From GCA-958296115 sp965222445 (GTDB taxonomy: Bacteria > Chloroflexota > Dehalococcoidia > Lucifugimonadales > CAJWER01): a stretch of DNA of 64,000 nt. A program made the position numbers and the translations under genes. The notes under the pieces were generated by a model. It was given only the letters and a program-made list of their open reading frames with translations. It searched no databases and was not told the origin of the DNA. The DNA lies in the NCBI GenBank assembly GCA_965222445.1, contig CBDCTY010000002.1, positions 2,914,001 through 2,978,000 on the forward strand, read 5' to 3'. Positions 43,262 through 51,743 of this stretch are shown piece by piece (position 1 is the first letter of the stretch; each line of letters starts with the position of its first letter).

Positions 43262-44650
43262 ATGGGAGAAGAAAGACTGGCCGACCTCGCTCACCTCATG
43301 CGGCGGGCCGGATTCGGGGCTTCCAGGGACGAGCTAGAAGAGTACGCCAAGCTGGGGTACGACGCCGTGGTCGACATGCTGGTCGAGCCGGAGAGCGTAC
43401 CCGACATCGACGTGGACATCCTCGAGCGGTACTACTTCGGCGAGCTCTTCAGGATCCGCGTGGGCGAGTGGTTCTACCGGATGCTGAACAGCAGACGCCA
43501 GCTACAGGAGAAGATGGCGCTATTCTGGCACCACGTCTTCGCCACCGGGGTCTCCAAGAACGAGCACATGCTCTCCGCCGCCAATCAGATCGCGATGTTC
43601 CGCCGCGTCGGCCTGTCGAACCTAGACGAGATACTGAACGAGCTCTCGCGCGACCCTGCGATGATCTTCTGGCTCGACAACAACGAGAACAGGAAGGGCG
43701 AGCCCAACGAGAACTACGGCCGCGAGCTGCTGGAGCTATTTTCGATGGGTGTCGGGAACTACACCGAGCAGGACCTGAAGATGGCGGCGCGGGCCTTCAC
43801 CGGATGGACCTTCACCCAGCCCATACCGCTCTACCCCCACGGCTATTACCCGGCCCACTTCATCAAGCGTGAGGACGATCACGACAACGGGGACAAAGCT
43901 TTCCTGGGCGCGTCGGGCAACCTCGACGGCGAGGATGTCATCGCCATGATCGTCCAGCAGCCCGCAACAGCGGTCTTCATATCGCGGCACCTCTACAACT
44001 TCTTCGTGGCCGACGAGCCGCAGGTGCCCGCATGGCCAATCGACCCTCCACAGGACCCGGACGCGATACGCGCCCTCGTAGCCTCGTACTTCGAGTCGGG
44101 CGGGGAGATGCGCGAGGTCATGCGCACCCTGTTCAAGTCCGACTTCTTCAAGCAGGCCAGGTTCGCGAAGGTAAAGAGCCCCACCGAGCTGGTGATGGGA
44201 GTCATAAAGCTCGTCGGCACGTACCGCACCCTGGAGCCCGATCTCATGAAGTACTCCAGCGTCACGGAGCTGATGGGACAGGACCTCCTGAACCCGCCGA
44301 CAGTCGAGGGATGGCACACGGGCAGGGAGTGGATAGACGGCGGGACGATGAACGAGCGGGTCAATTTCGCGGTCAACGAGGTGAGCGACCCGAGCAAGCC
44401 GGGCATCAGGGAGACCGTCGACCAGATCGAGGCGGACGCCCCGGTCTCCGCGGACGGACTCGTCGATCGTTGCCTGGAGCTGGCGGGGCGGCTGGAGGTC
44501 GGCGAGGATACTCGAACGACCCTGCGACAGCACGCCGAGTCAGGCGGCGCTCTCGATTTCGCCTCGGACGAGGGACGGGAGAGAGCAGAGGAGCGCGTGG
44601 TGAGCCTGATGCGGCTTATTGTGTCGACCACCGAGTACCAGTTCGCCTGA
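43262..44650 (+). CDS. DUF1800 family protein
   Basis: A 462-residue protein of DUF1800. Typical elements are LAHLMRRAGFGASRDEL, QLQEKMALFWHHVFATG, PAMIFWLDNNENRKGEPNEN followed by YGRELLELFSMGVGNYTEQD, and ARAFTGWTFT. The family is usually encoded next to a DUF1501 secreted protein; here an NHL-repeat gene follows instead. No signal peptide is obvious. The role of the family is not established. A GGGAGGG site precedes the ATG. Confidence 0.9.
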   Translation: MGEERLADLAHLMRRAGFGASRDELEEYAKLGYDAVVDMLVEPESVPDIDVDILERYYFGELFRIRVGEWFYRMLNSRRQLQEKMALFWHHVFATGVSKNEHMLSAANQIAMFRRVGLSNLDEILNELSRDPAMIFWLDNNENRKGEPNENYGRELLELFSMGVGNYTEQDLKMAARAFTGWTFTQPIPLYPHGYYPAHFIKREDDHDNGDKAFLGASGNLDGEDVIAMIVQQPATAVFISRHLYNFFVADEPQVPAWPIDPPQDPDAIRALVASYFESGGEMREVMRTLFKSDFFKQARFAKVKSPTELVMGVIKLVGTYRTLEPDLMKYSSVTELMGQDLLNPPTVEGWHTGREWIDGGTMNERVNFAVNEVSDPSKPGIRETVDQIEADAPVSADGLVDRCLELAGRLEVGEDTRTTLRQHAESGGALDFASDEGRERAEERVVSLMRLIVSTTEYQFA

Positions 44651-44663
44651 CAGGAGCGGCGCC

Positions 44664-45680
44664 ATGGCTCGACCCTACGGACTTCTGAGGGCCGGATTCC
44701 CGTACCTCAAGACTCTCGGCATGCGGAGGCTCACGAACTTCCCCATCGACGTCGCCGTCGGCAAGGAGGGACGTCTGTACATCCTGTGCCGCCAGGAAGG
44801 CCTCGCCGCCGTGATCCGCAAGTACACCGTCGAGGACGAGGATCTGGGCGAGATCAGCAAGTACGGCGATGGAGCGGGCGAGATGAAGTGGCCGGTGTGC
44901 ATCGTCGCCGACTGCGAGGAGAACCTCTACGTGTCGGACGAGGCCACCCATCGGATCATCTCCTACGACACGGAGGGCGAGCACCGTGGGTCGTGGGGCG
45001 AGCACGGCTCGGACCCGGGCAAGCTGGACCGGCCGGCGGGCATCGCCTTCGACCCTGAAGAGAACGTATACGTGGCCGACGCGATGAACCACCGGATACA
45101 GAAGTTCACCAAGGATGGCGAGTACATGCTGGGCTGGGGCAGCCACGGCTACGCGCCCGGTGAGCTCGACATGCCGTACGGCGTCGCGGTGGACGACGAG
45201 GGGTTCGTCTACGTCGCCGACTGGCGCAATGACCGCATCCAGAAGTTCACGGCGGACGGGGAGTTCGTGTTCGAGTGCGGAGGCTCCGGCTCCGGCAGCG
45301 GTGAGCTGGACCGGCCCTCAGGCATCGACGTTGACGGACACGGCGACATATACGTCGCCGACTGGCGTAACAACCGCGTTCAGCTATTCAACCACGAGGG
45401 GCGGTACGTCCAGAAGTTCCTGGGTGACGCAACCCTCTCGAGTGTGTCCCGGGAGTACATGCTGACGAACGCCAGCCCCAACCGTTTACGCGACATGGCG
45501 GACCTGGAACCTCAGAAGTACCTGCGAAGACCCAGATCCGTGGCCGTGGACGAGAACGGCCTCATGTTCGTCCCCGACAACGGCTCCTACCGTGTTCAGG
45601 TCTACCGCAAGGAGGCCATCTCACTCACGCCGCAGGAATTTGGCCCACCAAGGCGGTCTCCGACCTTGCAGCAGGAGTAG
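44664..45680 (+). CDS. NHL-repeat beta-propeller protein
   Basis: A 338-residue protein made of NHL repeats, with units such as LDRPAGIAFDPEENVYVADA, MNHRIQKFTKDGEYMLGWGS, and LDMPYGVAVDDEGFVYVADW. About six blades predict a propeller. No signal peptide is apparent. NHL proteins bind proteins or RNA or act as lyases; assignment here is only by fold. It starts 13 bp after the DUF1800 stop and is likely cotranscribed with it. Confidence 0.86.
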   Translation: MARPYGLLRAGFPYLKTLGMRRLTNFPIDVAVGKEGRLYILCRQEGLAAVIRKYTVEDEDLGEISKYGDGAGEMKWPVCIVADCEENLYVSDEATHRIISYDTEGEHRGSWGEHGSDPGKLDRPAGIAFDPEENVYVADAMNHRIQKFTKDGEYMLGWGSHGYAPGELDMPYGVAVDDEGFVYVADWRNDRIQKFTADGEFVFECGGSGSGSGELDRPSGIDVDGHGDIYVADWRNNRVQLFNHEGRYVQKFLGDATLSSVSREYMLTNASPNRLRDMADLEPQKYLRRPRSVAVDENGLMFVPDNGSYRVQVYRKEAISLTPQEFGPPRRSPTLQQE

Positions 45681-45731
45681 CGGCTCCAGCCAGCCCCTGA
45701 TATGCGTACTTTGATGCCGGGCGGAGGTCCA

Positions 45732-46646
45732 GTGAGCAGGCTGGCCGCGTCCATTCGACACATGCTGGAGCCGGTTGGGCGCATCTTCGTGGTCCGTCTG
45801 GTGCTCCGGACGGCACAGGAGATCTCGGACGACGACGCCACGCACCTGGCAGCCGGCGTCTCTTTCTACGCGCTCTTCTCGCTCTTCCCGCTGCTGCTGG
45901 GACTGACGGCCCTCCTCAGCTTCTACGCCGACTCCGAGGAGGTCCGCCGCGACCTCGCCGAGCTTGTGGCGAACTACCTGCCAGGCTCCGAAGGGCTGAT
46001 CGACCGTAACCTCGAGGCCGCATACAGGTTGAGAGGGGCGATTGGGCTCTTCTCCATTGCGGGCCTGCTCTGGTCAAGCAGTGCGGTCTTCGGAGCCATA
46101 ACGAGAGCCGTGAACAGGGCGTGGGACGTACACCGCGACCGGCCCATCTACATCGGCAAGCCGCGGCAGCTTCTAATGGCCGCTCTGGTCGGAATGCTCT
46201 TCGCGTTGTCGCTCTTGGCCCCGACCCTGCTCAGGGTTACGGCCAACGTCGCCGAGTCGGACCTGCCGGGCGTCGGCCTGTTCTACGACGCGGCTGCGCG
46301 AATAGTCCTCCAGGGCCTGTCGTTGGGCCTGACGATAGTCATCTTCCTCGCGCTCTACAAATTCCTGCCCAACACGAAGACCTACTGGAAGTACGTATGG
46401 GTGGGGGCCGTCGTCGCCGGAGTCCTCTTCGAGATAGCCAAGAACCTGTTCATCGTCTACGTGGAGCGGCTGGCAGGTTTCGAGAACGTGTACGGCTCCC
46501 TCGCTCCCGTCATCGCGCTGCTGCTTTGGGCCTACGTCAGCAGCTTCATCCTGATACTTGGGGCGGAGCTGAGCTCCGAATACGGCAGGATGCGCAGGGG
46601 CGTGGAGCGGGGCCGGCTCATGGCGGACTCGCCCCCGCAGCGGTAG
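45732..46646 (+). CDS. YihY/BrkB family (UPF0761) membrane protein
   Basis: A 304-residue membrane protein with about six helices. Marks of the family are HLAAGVSFYALFSLFPLLLG, FSIAGLLWSSSAVFGAITRA, NRAWDVHRDRP and YGSLAPVIALLLWAYVSSFI. The GTG at 45732 was chosen because GGAGG is 5 bases upstream; an ATG at 45702 lies in the same frame. Once annotated as RNase BN, the family has no proven function. Confidence 0.87.
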   Translation: MSRLAASIRHMLEPVGRIFVVRLVLRTAQEISDDDATHLAAGVSFYALFSLFPLLLGLTALLSFYADSEEVRRDLAELVANYLPGSEGLIDRNLEAAYRLRGAIGLFSIAGLLWSSSAVFGAITRAVNRAWDVHRDRPIYIGKPRQLLMAALVGMLFALSLLAPTLLRVTANVAESDLPGVGLFYDAAARIVLQGLSLGLTIVIFLALYKFLPNTKTYWKYVWVGAVVAGVLFEIAKNLFIVYVERLAGFENVYGSLAPVIALLLWAYVSSFILILGAELSSEYGRMRRGVERGRLMADSPPQR

Positions 46647-46661
46647 TGGGCCGCACCCGAA

Positions 46662-47687
46662 CTATTGCAGCGGCAGCGGAGGCTGGAGCCACTTAGGCGA
46701 CTCGTTGACCTTGATCGACGTCACCCACTTCACCCACTCGAAGCCGCGCTTTCCGGGTGCTACGAGCCTGACCGGGTGGCCGTGCCCGCGCGACAGGGGC
46801 TTGCCTCCCACGTGTGTCGCCAGCACGTACTCGCGGGCCTCCTCCATCGAGAAGCGCCTGTAGTATCCCGTTGCCGACGTAACGGTGATGCTGGCGGCCC
46901 CTGGCCTGGTCCCTGCCAGGGCGAGCAGATCCGGCACGGGCATTCCCTGCCAGTCCTGCTCGGAATACCAGCCGCCGGTGCAGTCGATGACCGCGGTAAC
47001 GCCGTGCCGCTGGTCGAGGTCCTCGTACCCCAGGGCGAGCTCGCGCTCGACCGCGCCCGTTACGGCGAGCCGCCACCCGGACGCGTCAATATCCGGAGGG
47101 GAATCGTTGAGCCACGAGACCACAGGGAAGCGCTCCCCGTACCTGCGTCCGGCGTCGTAGGACCCGGTGAAGCGTCGCTCGGAGCCGGTGGGGCGGAAGA
47201 AGGCGGACGCTGCCTCTGAGGTCTGGGTGAAGGCGAATCCCGCAAGGGCGATGCCGGCGGCCCTGAGGAACCACCTGCGCTCGGCCCAGAAGGACAAGGG
47301 CAGTCTCTTCGTGTAGGTGTAGGCGTGCCACGCGGCGACCGGGGCCAGGGCAACGCCGACGTAGATGTGCCAGCTAACGCCGCTGAACCATGCGAACGTG
47401 AACGGCCCGGCGTACGACCATACGAAGCCGAGGCCCAGTGTGACCGCGAGCAGGGAGACCAGGGCCAGGGAGGCATACTGGCGCGGGCCAGAGCGGCGCC
47501 TGCGGAGCGACGACACAATGATCGCGGTCTTCCATATCAGCACCACTACGATGGCGAACCCCGCGATCCTGTGAACCGCGATGAAGATGGCATCGCCTGC
47601 CGCGCCCGACACGAGGCCGAAGAAGCCGGTCACCAACTCGACCAGCAGCAGGGAAAGGAGCACGCTGTTCGCCCAGAACGACTTCAT
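46662..47687 (-). CDS. molybdopterin-dependent oxidoreductase fused to a membrane cytochrome-b-like domain
   Basis: A 341-residue fusion. Residues 1-160 hold four hydrophobic helices with histidines (H39, H107, H121) that could bind haem. Residues 170-341 form a sulfite-oxidase-fold molybdopterin domain, with the molybdenum-ligand cysteine C236 in VIDCTGGWYSEQDW, then GGKPLSRGHGHPVRLVAPG and KWVTSIKV. This resembles MsrPQ-like systems in a single chain, but the helical part may be ferric-reductase or cytochrome b561 type. Substrate unknown. Confidence 0.82.
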   Translation of the reverse strand: MKSFWANSVLLSLLLVELVTGFFGLVSGAAGDAIFIAVHRIAGFAIVVVLIWKTAIIVSSLRRRRSGPRQYASLALVSLLAVTLGLGFVWSYAGPFTFAWFSGVSWHIYVGVALAPVAAWHAYTYTKRLPLSFWAERRWFLRAAGIALAGFAFTQTSEAASAFFRPTGSERRFTGSYDAGRRYGERFPVVSWLNDSPPDIDASGWRLAVTGAVERELALGYEDLDQRHGVTAVIDCTGGWYSEQDWQGMPVPDLLALAGTRPGAASITVTSATGYYRRFSMEEAREYVLATHVGGKPLSRGHGHPVRLVAPGKRGFEWVKWVTSIKVNESPKWLQPPLPLQ

Positions 47688-47822
47688 CCTCTACACAATA
47701 CAACGGACGGCAACCGGATGCGTTACCCAAGCAACGGCTACCTGGTTCCAGCGACCTTGCCGGCGCCAGGGTAGAGGGAATGCGTGAGGCGCTCCAGGGC
47801 GTCGGCGCAGCCCTGCCCACGT

Positions 47823-48182
47823 CTAGCCGGAAGTTTCGCCGCTGACGAGGCCGATGCAGTTGCCCTCGGGGTCCGAGAACATCGCGAACGTCACCATGCC
47901 AGGAATGACGGTCACCGGCATCACAACGCTCCCGCCGAGATCCTCGGCCTCCTTCAGCTTCGCCTCGATGTCCTCCACCTCGACGTAGAAGGAGACCATG
48001 TTGGGCTCGCCGTTCGTCTCCGAGATGCCGCCGTTGATGCCGGTCTCGGTGTGGGTATCGACGAGGCCGTACCCCATCGGGTTCGAGGCGTCAATGTGCC
48101 ATTCGAACAGATCCGCGTAGTATTTCTGCAGCTTCTCGGCGCCAGTCGACCTTATCTCAAAGTGGACTACTGGGTTGGGCAT
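47823..48182 (-). CDS. VOC family protein
   Basis: A 119-residue single-domain glyoxalase-fold protein. It opens VVHFEIRSTGAEKLQKYYAD, has DLFEWHIDASNPMGYGLVDT, and closes MVTFAMFSDPEGNCIGLVSG. Single-domain members usually act as dimers. The role is unknown. Confidence 0.82.
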   Translation of the reverse strand: MPNPVVHFEIRSTGAEKLQKYYADLFEWHIDASNPMGYGLVDTHTETGINGGISETNGEPNMVSFYVEVEDIEAKLKEAEDLGGSVVMPVTVIPGMVTFAMFSDPEGNCIGLVSGETSG

Positions 48183-48542
48183 GTATTCCCTCCTGCGGTT
48201 GAATTGGATTCGACACTACAGGCAGCCTACCCCAATTGGAACATAGGTGTCAAGTTGGGCTGTCTGCAGACATGCGTTACAGGAGCAGGCCATCCAGAGT
48301 GCCATGGCCGCCCCCACAGGGGGAATGGCGTCGTCTCTTGGCATGGTCAATGCCAACCCCGCCCCAGATCCCTCGCTGGCGCCTCGGGACGACATGGCGT
48401 GGTGGCCGGGTGCTATTTTCGTACCAACCACTCATGCCGGTTGCGACCGGCGCACCAAGCGATGAAGATGGGCCGCTGTCTTCAATCGCAGTCTGAATTA
48501 TGACAGCGCCCGGAGCATAACAAGGGGCCGTTTGCCTCGAGT
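48183..48542 (+). other. 360-bp stretch without a recognised gene
   Basis: Short open frames on both strands overlap here but none has a ribosome site, recognisable product or consistent codon use. A weak hairpin GCCGCCCCCACAGGGGG lies near 48308. I see nothing else. Confidence 0.5.
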
Positions 48543-49562
48543 CTACACGATCTCCATGCGCCTCAAGTCACGAAAAAACATGGCGATACTGTGAAGTTTC
48601 TTCAAGTCCTGTGGTTCCAAACCATCCGGCGCGAAGTGCATCACATCATTCCGTCTTTCCCTCACCCAGTCCAGTTGCTTACGGAACTCTTTGCGATCCA
48701 GATTCAGGTTGAGCCTATTCCAAAGCTCTTCTTTCCCCAGTAGCTGGTGATATTCACCTATTGTAAGATCTTCGGGTCCGGATACTGTCCGATCGCCACT
48801 TGAGGGAGGTAAGGCTTGGTTCAGCTCGTCAACTGTAAACTTCCTATGGATAAGGCTGCGCAAGTAACCTTCTATCTCTCCAATACGCAGGAATGGGCCA
48901 GCAAGCTGCACAAATTGGCCCGCGACATCGCTGGAGGTCACGATACCTGTAATCTTGCGGCATTGACCTCTCACCAAGACGTAGTCATGCTGCGATATGT
49001 ATCCTATTGCGGAAAACAAAGGGTCTTCAATTGAGACTTCGGGAGGAGAGAGGGTCATGCACTCTCTGACCCACTGACAATCATGTCCCAATGACAACCT
49101 AATGCCAATCGACTTCCAACTAATTATTCCCTTAACCTCGTGCTCATTCTGCATAACTGGCAACTGCGAGAAGTCATTCGTATGCATTAGCGTTGTAGCT
49201 ACACTGAGGGGACTGTTTGGATCCACTGTAGTCGGCTTATGATTCGCGGCCTCGATAGCGCCGATTCTGATGGTCGGATCGATTGGTTCGTCACGGGCTG
49301 TGATACCCTCAACAGCTTCTGGGTCAAGTGCGATCGAAATCTTCCCGTCTATCCATGTCACTTCAAAGTCAGGGACAGTTCTGAGATCAAGCTCAGACAG
49401 CTTATGCCTGATACGCCTGACATTGTTCCTCCCTCTCCGGGAATATCCGAACCAACTCAAGAATTCACGGACTGTCAACGCCTCGGGGTTGGGCGCCGCG
49501 CCACCATCGATCTCACGCTTCATCCGTTCGGATAATGTGCTGAGCCTCTTATGGACATCCAT
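48543..49562 (-). CDS. CBS-domain protein with C-terminal HEPN-like domain
   Basis: A 339-residue protein. The N-terminal 85 residues include a helix-turn-helix-like segment (LTVREFLSWFGYSRRGRNNV). Two CBS-type segments follow (PLSVATTLMHTNDFSQLPVM ... GIISWKSIGI and DPLFSAIGYISQHDYVLV ... ITGIVTSSDV). The C-terminus (240-339) is helical and contains RRNDVMHF, the RX4H motif of HEPN ribonucleases. I infer a nucleotide-sensing regulator with a potential RNase activity, as in defence or toxin systems. Base composition is visibly more AT-rich than the surroundings, a sign of transfer. The start is uncertain (ATG 49562 chosen). Confidence 0.65.
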   Translation of the reverse strand: MDVHKRLSTLSERMKREIDGGAAPNPEALTVREFLSWFGYSRRGRNNVRRIRHKLSELDLRTVPDFEVTWIDGKISIALDPEAVEGITARDEPIDPTIRIGAIEAANHKPTTVDPNSPLSVATTLMHTNDFSQLPVMQNEHEVKGIISWKSIGIRLSLGHDCQWVRECMTLSPPEVSIEDPLFSAIGYISQHDYVLVRGQCRKITGIVTSSDVAGQFVQLAGPFLRIGEIEGYLRSLIHRKFTVDELNQALPPSSGDRTVSGPEDLTIGEYHQLLGKEELWNRLNLNLDRKEFRKQLDWVRERRNDVMHFAPDGLEPQDLKKLHSIAMFFRDLRRMEIV

Positions 49563-49735
49563 CTCAGTACAGGTTACCTCCCATTCTGTTGCAAAGATAA
49601 CACTAACAGAACAAGCTTCAAGGAGATTCACCATGACGACCACGAGCACTATCGAGAATAGACATCAGCCCGGCCTTCCTGCCGCCCCATTTCCAGAGCT
49701 TGAAATCATCCTCAACGATCCTGCTCAAGTCACTA

Positions 49736-49882
49736 CTAGACGGCATTAGGCTCTCGATCTGGCTTTCGAGGCCGGCCTCTCTGACGAGGAGACCTACCAC
49801 TGTCAAGAGCTTCGAGGTGACCGAAGATTATACCGAAGTTTCGCTGGCTTTCGTCCGCGGTAAGTGGTCTGGGATCGGTCAT
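49736..49882 (-). CDS. 48-residue protein with AT-hook-like motif
   Basis: A small gene with ATG at 49882 and a strong AAGGAGG seven bases before it. The product begins MTDPRPLTADESQRNFGIIF and ends in a basic tail with RGRPRKP, an AT-hook-like DNA-binding motif. It lies about 170 bp upstream of the CBS-HEPN gene on the same strand, so it could be its regulator or antitoxin. The intervening sequence has another open frame (49618-49806) without a ribosome site, so a frameshift extension cannot be excluded. Confidence 0.4.
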   Translation of the reverse strand: MTDPRPLTADESQRNFGIIFGHLEALDSGRSPRQRGRPRKPDREPNAV

Positions 49883-49977
49883 GCCAGTCCTCCTTACGGC
49901 AGGGTGTAGCACAGCATACCATAAGCTGACGGCCGCAGGGGTTCAGCTGAACATTTCATCTGGCCCACTACCCAAAG

Positions 49978-50007
49978 CCCGGGGCGGGTTTTCGGCCCGC
50001 CCCGGAT
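49978..50007. repeat. strong GC hairpin
   Basis: CCGGGGCGGG and CCCGCCCCGG form a perfect 10-bp stem around a short loop (TTTTCGG). There is no T-run, so it is a repeat or a bidirectional stop rather than a classical terminator. Confidence 0.55.
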
Positions 50008-50024
50008 GTGTTACAATTGGAGGC

Positions 50025-50180
50025 ACATCAAGGGAGCACGGCCTAAGGGTTGTGACCGCCAACCTGGGTTCACCACGCTCCCCAAGGTGGCTAGACCCCG
50101 TAACGGGGTGATGCGGCCCTCGTCGGGCAACGAAAGAGCGGGATACCCTCGTTTTGGGAAACCCAACGCGGGGGTTTTTA
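50025..50180 (+). ncRNA. candidate structured RNA ending in an intrinsic terminator
   Basis: TACAAT at 50013-50018 could be a -10 element, placing transcription start near 50025. The following 155 bases contain several hairpins, notably CCCCGTAACGGGG (50096-50108). The end has two competing hairpins: TTGGG-AAA-CCCAA (50154-50166) and AAACCC-AACGCGG-GGGTTT (50159-50177), the latter followed by a T-rich run to 50179. That layout resembles a terminator/antiterminator switch. I do not recognise the RNA family. Confidence 0.35.
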
Positions 50181-50183
50181 TTT
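50159..50183 (+). terminator. intrinsic terminator
   Basis: Stem AAACCC/GGGTTT with loop AACGCGG, followed by TTTTTATTT. It overlaps a smaller alternative hairpin. It would end the candidate RNA just before the HEPN-like pseudogene. Confidence 0.5.
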
Positions 50184-50199
50184 CGTCGGGCAATACCAA

Positions 50200-50741
50200 T
50201 TGAGCAATTCCTCCGGGATAGATTCCGCCGATGGCGGCGGCGCGCCGTCAGCTGCGGCATGGAACGCTGCATCTCGCAATCACTACCGTGCCGCCGTCAG
50301 GTTGAAGGATCAAGCAGTGCGGCTTTACGGGGAAGGAGAGTTGGAGGCGGCTGCCGAGTTACTCTATATTGGCGGCAAAACGAGCCATCAATGCCGTGGC
50401 GAATAGCCGCTCGCGCAACCCAATCACCACACGGGCCAAGTACCGGCAGTTGAAACGCATAGCGCGAACTGAGCCGGATGGAGCGCAACTGCTGACGCTA
50501 TGGGATGCTGCAAGGCGTCTCCATACTTATACCAATTCATTTTGAGCGCGCCGTAAAGCCGTCATTCCCGCGAAGGCGGGAACCCACTCCCTGGCCGCAC
50601 ATATACGGCGGCATCACGGTGACTTGGTATTATGCAGACCAGATGCCCGAACCCGCAACATTAGAACAGGATTGGCACAGTGCACTGGAGTTCATAGCCG
50701 GAATGCTGGCATTGCTGCCATCTTCCAACCCGCCCCAGTGA
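50200..50741 (+). pseudogene. HEPN-like gene with a frameshift and a MITE-1 insertion
   Basis: The first part (to about 50370) encodes HYRAAVRLKDQAVRLYGEGE and LEAAAELLY. After a one-base shift near 50368 the frame continues AAKRAINAVANSRSRNPITT, RAKYRQLKRIARTEPDGAQL and LWDAARRLHTY up to the MITE-1 copy, and resumes ADQMPEPATLEQDWHSALEF to TGA 50739-50741. Across the element, removing it plus one TA gives CAT ACT TAT GCA with no break. The order of helices fits HEPN/PaREP1-like proteins, with the caveat that I judge this by pattern only. Both lesions together make it non-functional. Confidence 0.5.
50530..50630 (+). repeat. MITE-1 copy h (101 bp, without the nested module)
   Basis: Ends TACCAATTCATTTTGAG and GACTTGGTAT, flanked by TA at 50528-50529 and 50631-50632. 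The core reads CCCGCGAAGGCGGGAACCC with no nested hairpin, so it shows the empty form of the site that carries the module in the other standard copies. Confidence 0.9.
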
Positions 50742-50794
50742 AGAGATCGCCAGCTTTGGCCGGATTGGAGAGCCTCCGTCTGGTGGGGTGGGTG

Positions 50795-51733
50795 CTAGGT
50801 GGTTTGGGAGGCCACCATCACTTCGACCAGCTCCCGGACTGCGCCGGCCGAGTAGTCGAGGGCGGCGGTCTCGTCGGGGGTCAGATCGAACTCTATGACC
50901 TGCTCGACGCCTCCCGCGCCCAGCTTTACGGGGACGCCCATGAAGAGGCCGTCGATCCCGTATTCGCCCTCGAGGTAGGTGGTGCAGGGGAGTATCTGCT
51001 TCTTGTCCAGCAGGACGGCCTCGACCATCTGCGCTACCGCCGCAGACGGAGCATAGTACGCGCTGCCCGTCTTGAGCAGACCGACGATCTCCGCGCCGCC
51101 GTCCTGGGTGCGCTTCACGATCTCGTCTAGGCGCTCGGGCGATATCAGGTCCGCGACGGGCTGCCCGCCTACGGTCGTGCTGCCCACAACGGGAACCATC
51201 GTATCGCCGTGGCCGCCCAGCACCCAGGCAGTGATCGAGTCCACCGAAACGCCGAGCTCCGCCGACAGGAATGTCCTGAAACGCGCGGTATCGAGAATAC
51301 CGGCCTGCCCGACGACGCGGTTCTTCGGGAAGCCGCTCACCTGAAATGCCCGCTGCGCCATGGCGTCCAGAGGGTTGGTCACGAGCATCAGCACGCACTC
51401 CGGCGAGCGCTCCACCACCTCCTCGACGACGGTCGTCACTATCTTCATGTTCGTCAGCAGCAGGTCGTCGCGCGACATGCCGGGCTTTCGTGCTATGCCC
51501 GACGTTATGACGACGACATCCGAGTCGGCCGTCTCTTCGTAGCCGTTGGTGCCCACCACATTCGCGTCCGAACCCACGACGGGGCCCGACTCCAGCATGT
51601 CGAGGGCCTTGCCCTGCGGCAGCCCTTCTACGATGTCGACGAGCACCACGTCTGCCTGGCCCTTGTCGAATATCCGCTGTGCGGTCGTCGCACCGACATT
51701 TCCGGCCCCGACTACGGTTACCTTGCTGCGCAT
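50795..51733 (-). CDS. mdh: malate dehydrogenase
   Basis: A 312-residue NAD-dependent malate dehydrogenase of the LDH-like group. Rossmann motif VVGAGNVGATTAQRI (7-21), D33 after the second strand for NAD, substrate arginines in GIARKPGMSR (R82, R88), N120 in LVTNPLD and the catalytic H175 in LGGHGDT are all present. The arginine at the mobile loop marks malate rather than lactate. It follows the PHA-granule-type and isocitrate-dehydrogenase-like genes on the same strand, a TCA-cycle grouping. Confidence 0.93.
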   Translation of the reverse strand: MRSKVTVVGAGNVGATTAQRIFDKGQADVVLVDIVEGLPQGKALDMLESGPVVGSDANVVGTNGYEETADSDVVVITSGIARKPGMSRDDLLLTNMKIVTTVVEEVVERSPECVLMLVTNPLDAMAQRAFQVSGFPKNRVVGQAGILDTARFRTFLSAELGVSVDSITAWVLGGHGDTMVPVVGSTTVGGQPVADLISPERLDEIVKRTQDGGAEIVGLLKTGSAYYAPSAAVAQMVEAVLLDKKQILPCTTYLEGEYGIDGLFMGVPVKLGAGGVEQVIEFDLTPDETAALDYSAGAVRELVEVMVASQTT

Positions 51734-51743
51734 TTCGTTTCCT

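Noticed and set aside
50060..50110. Possible T-box element (AAGGTGGCTAGACCCCG)
   Set aside because: It differs from the AGGGTGGNACCGCG consensus at several positions and no aminoacyl or amino acid gene follows.
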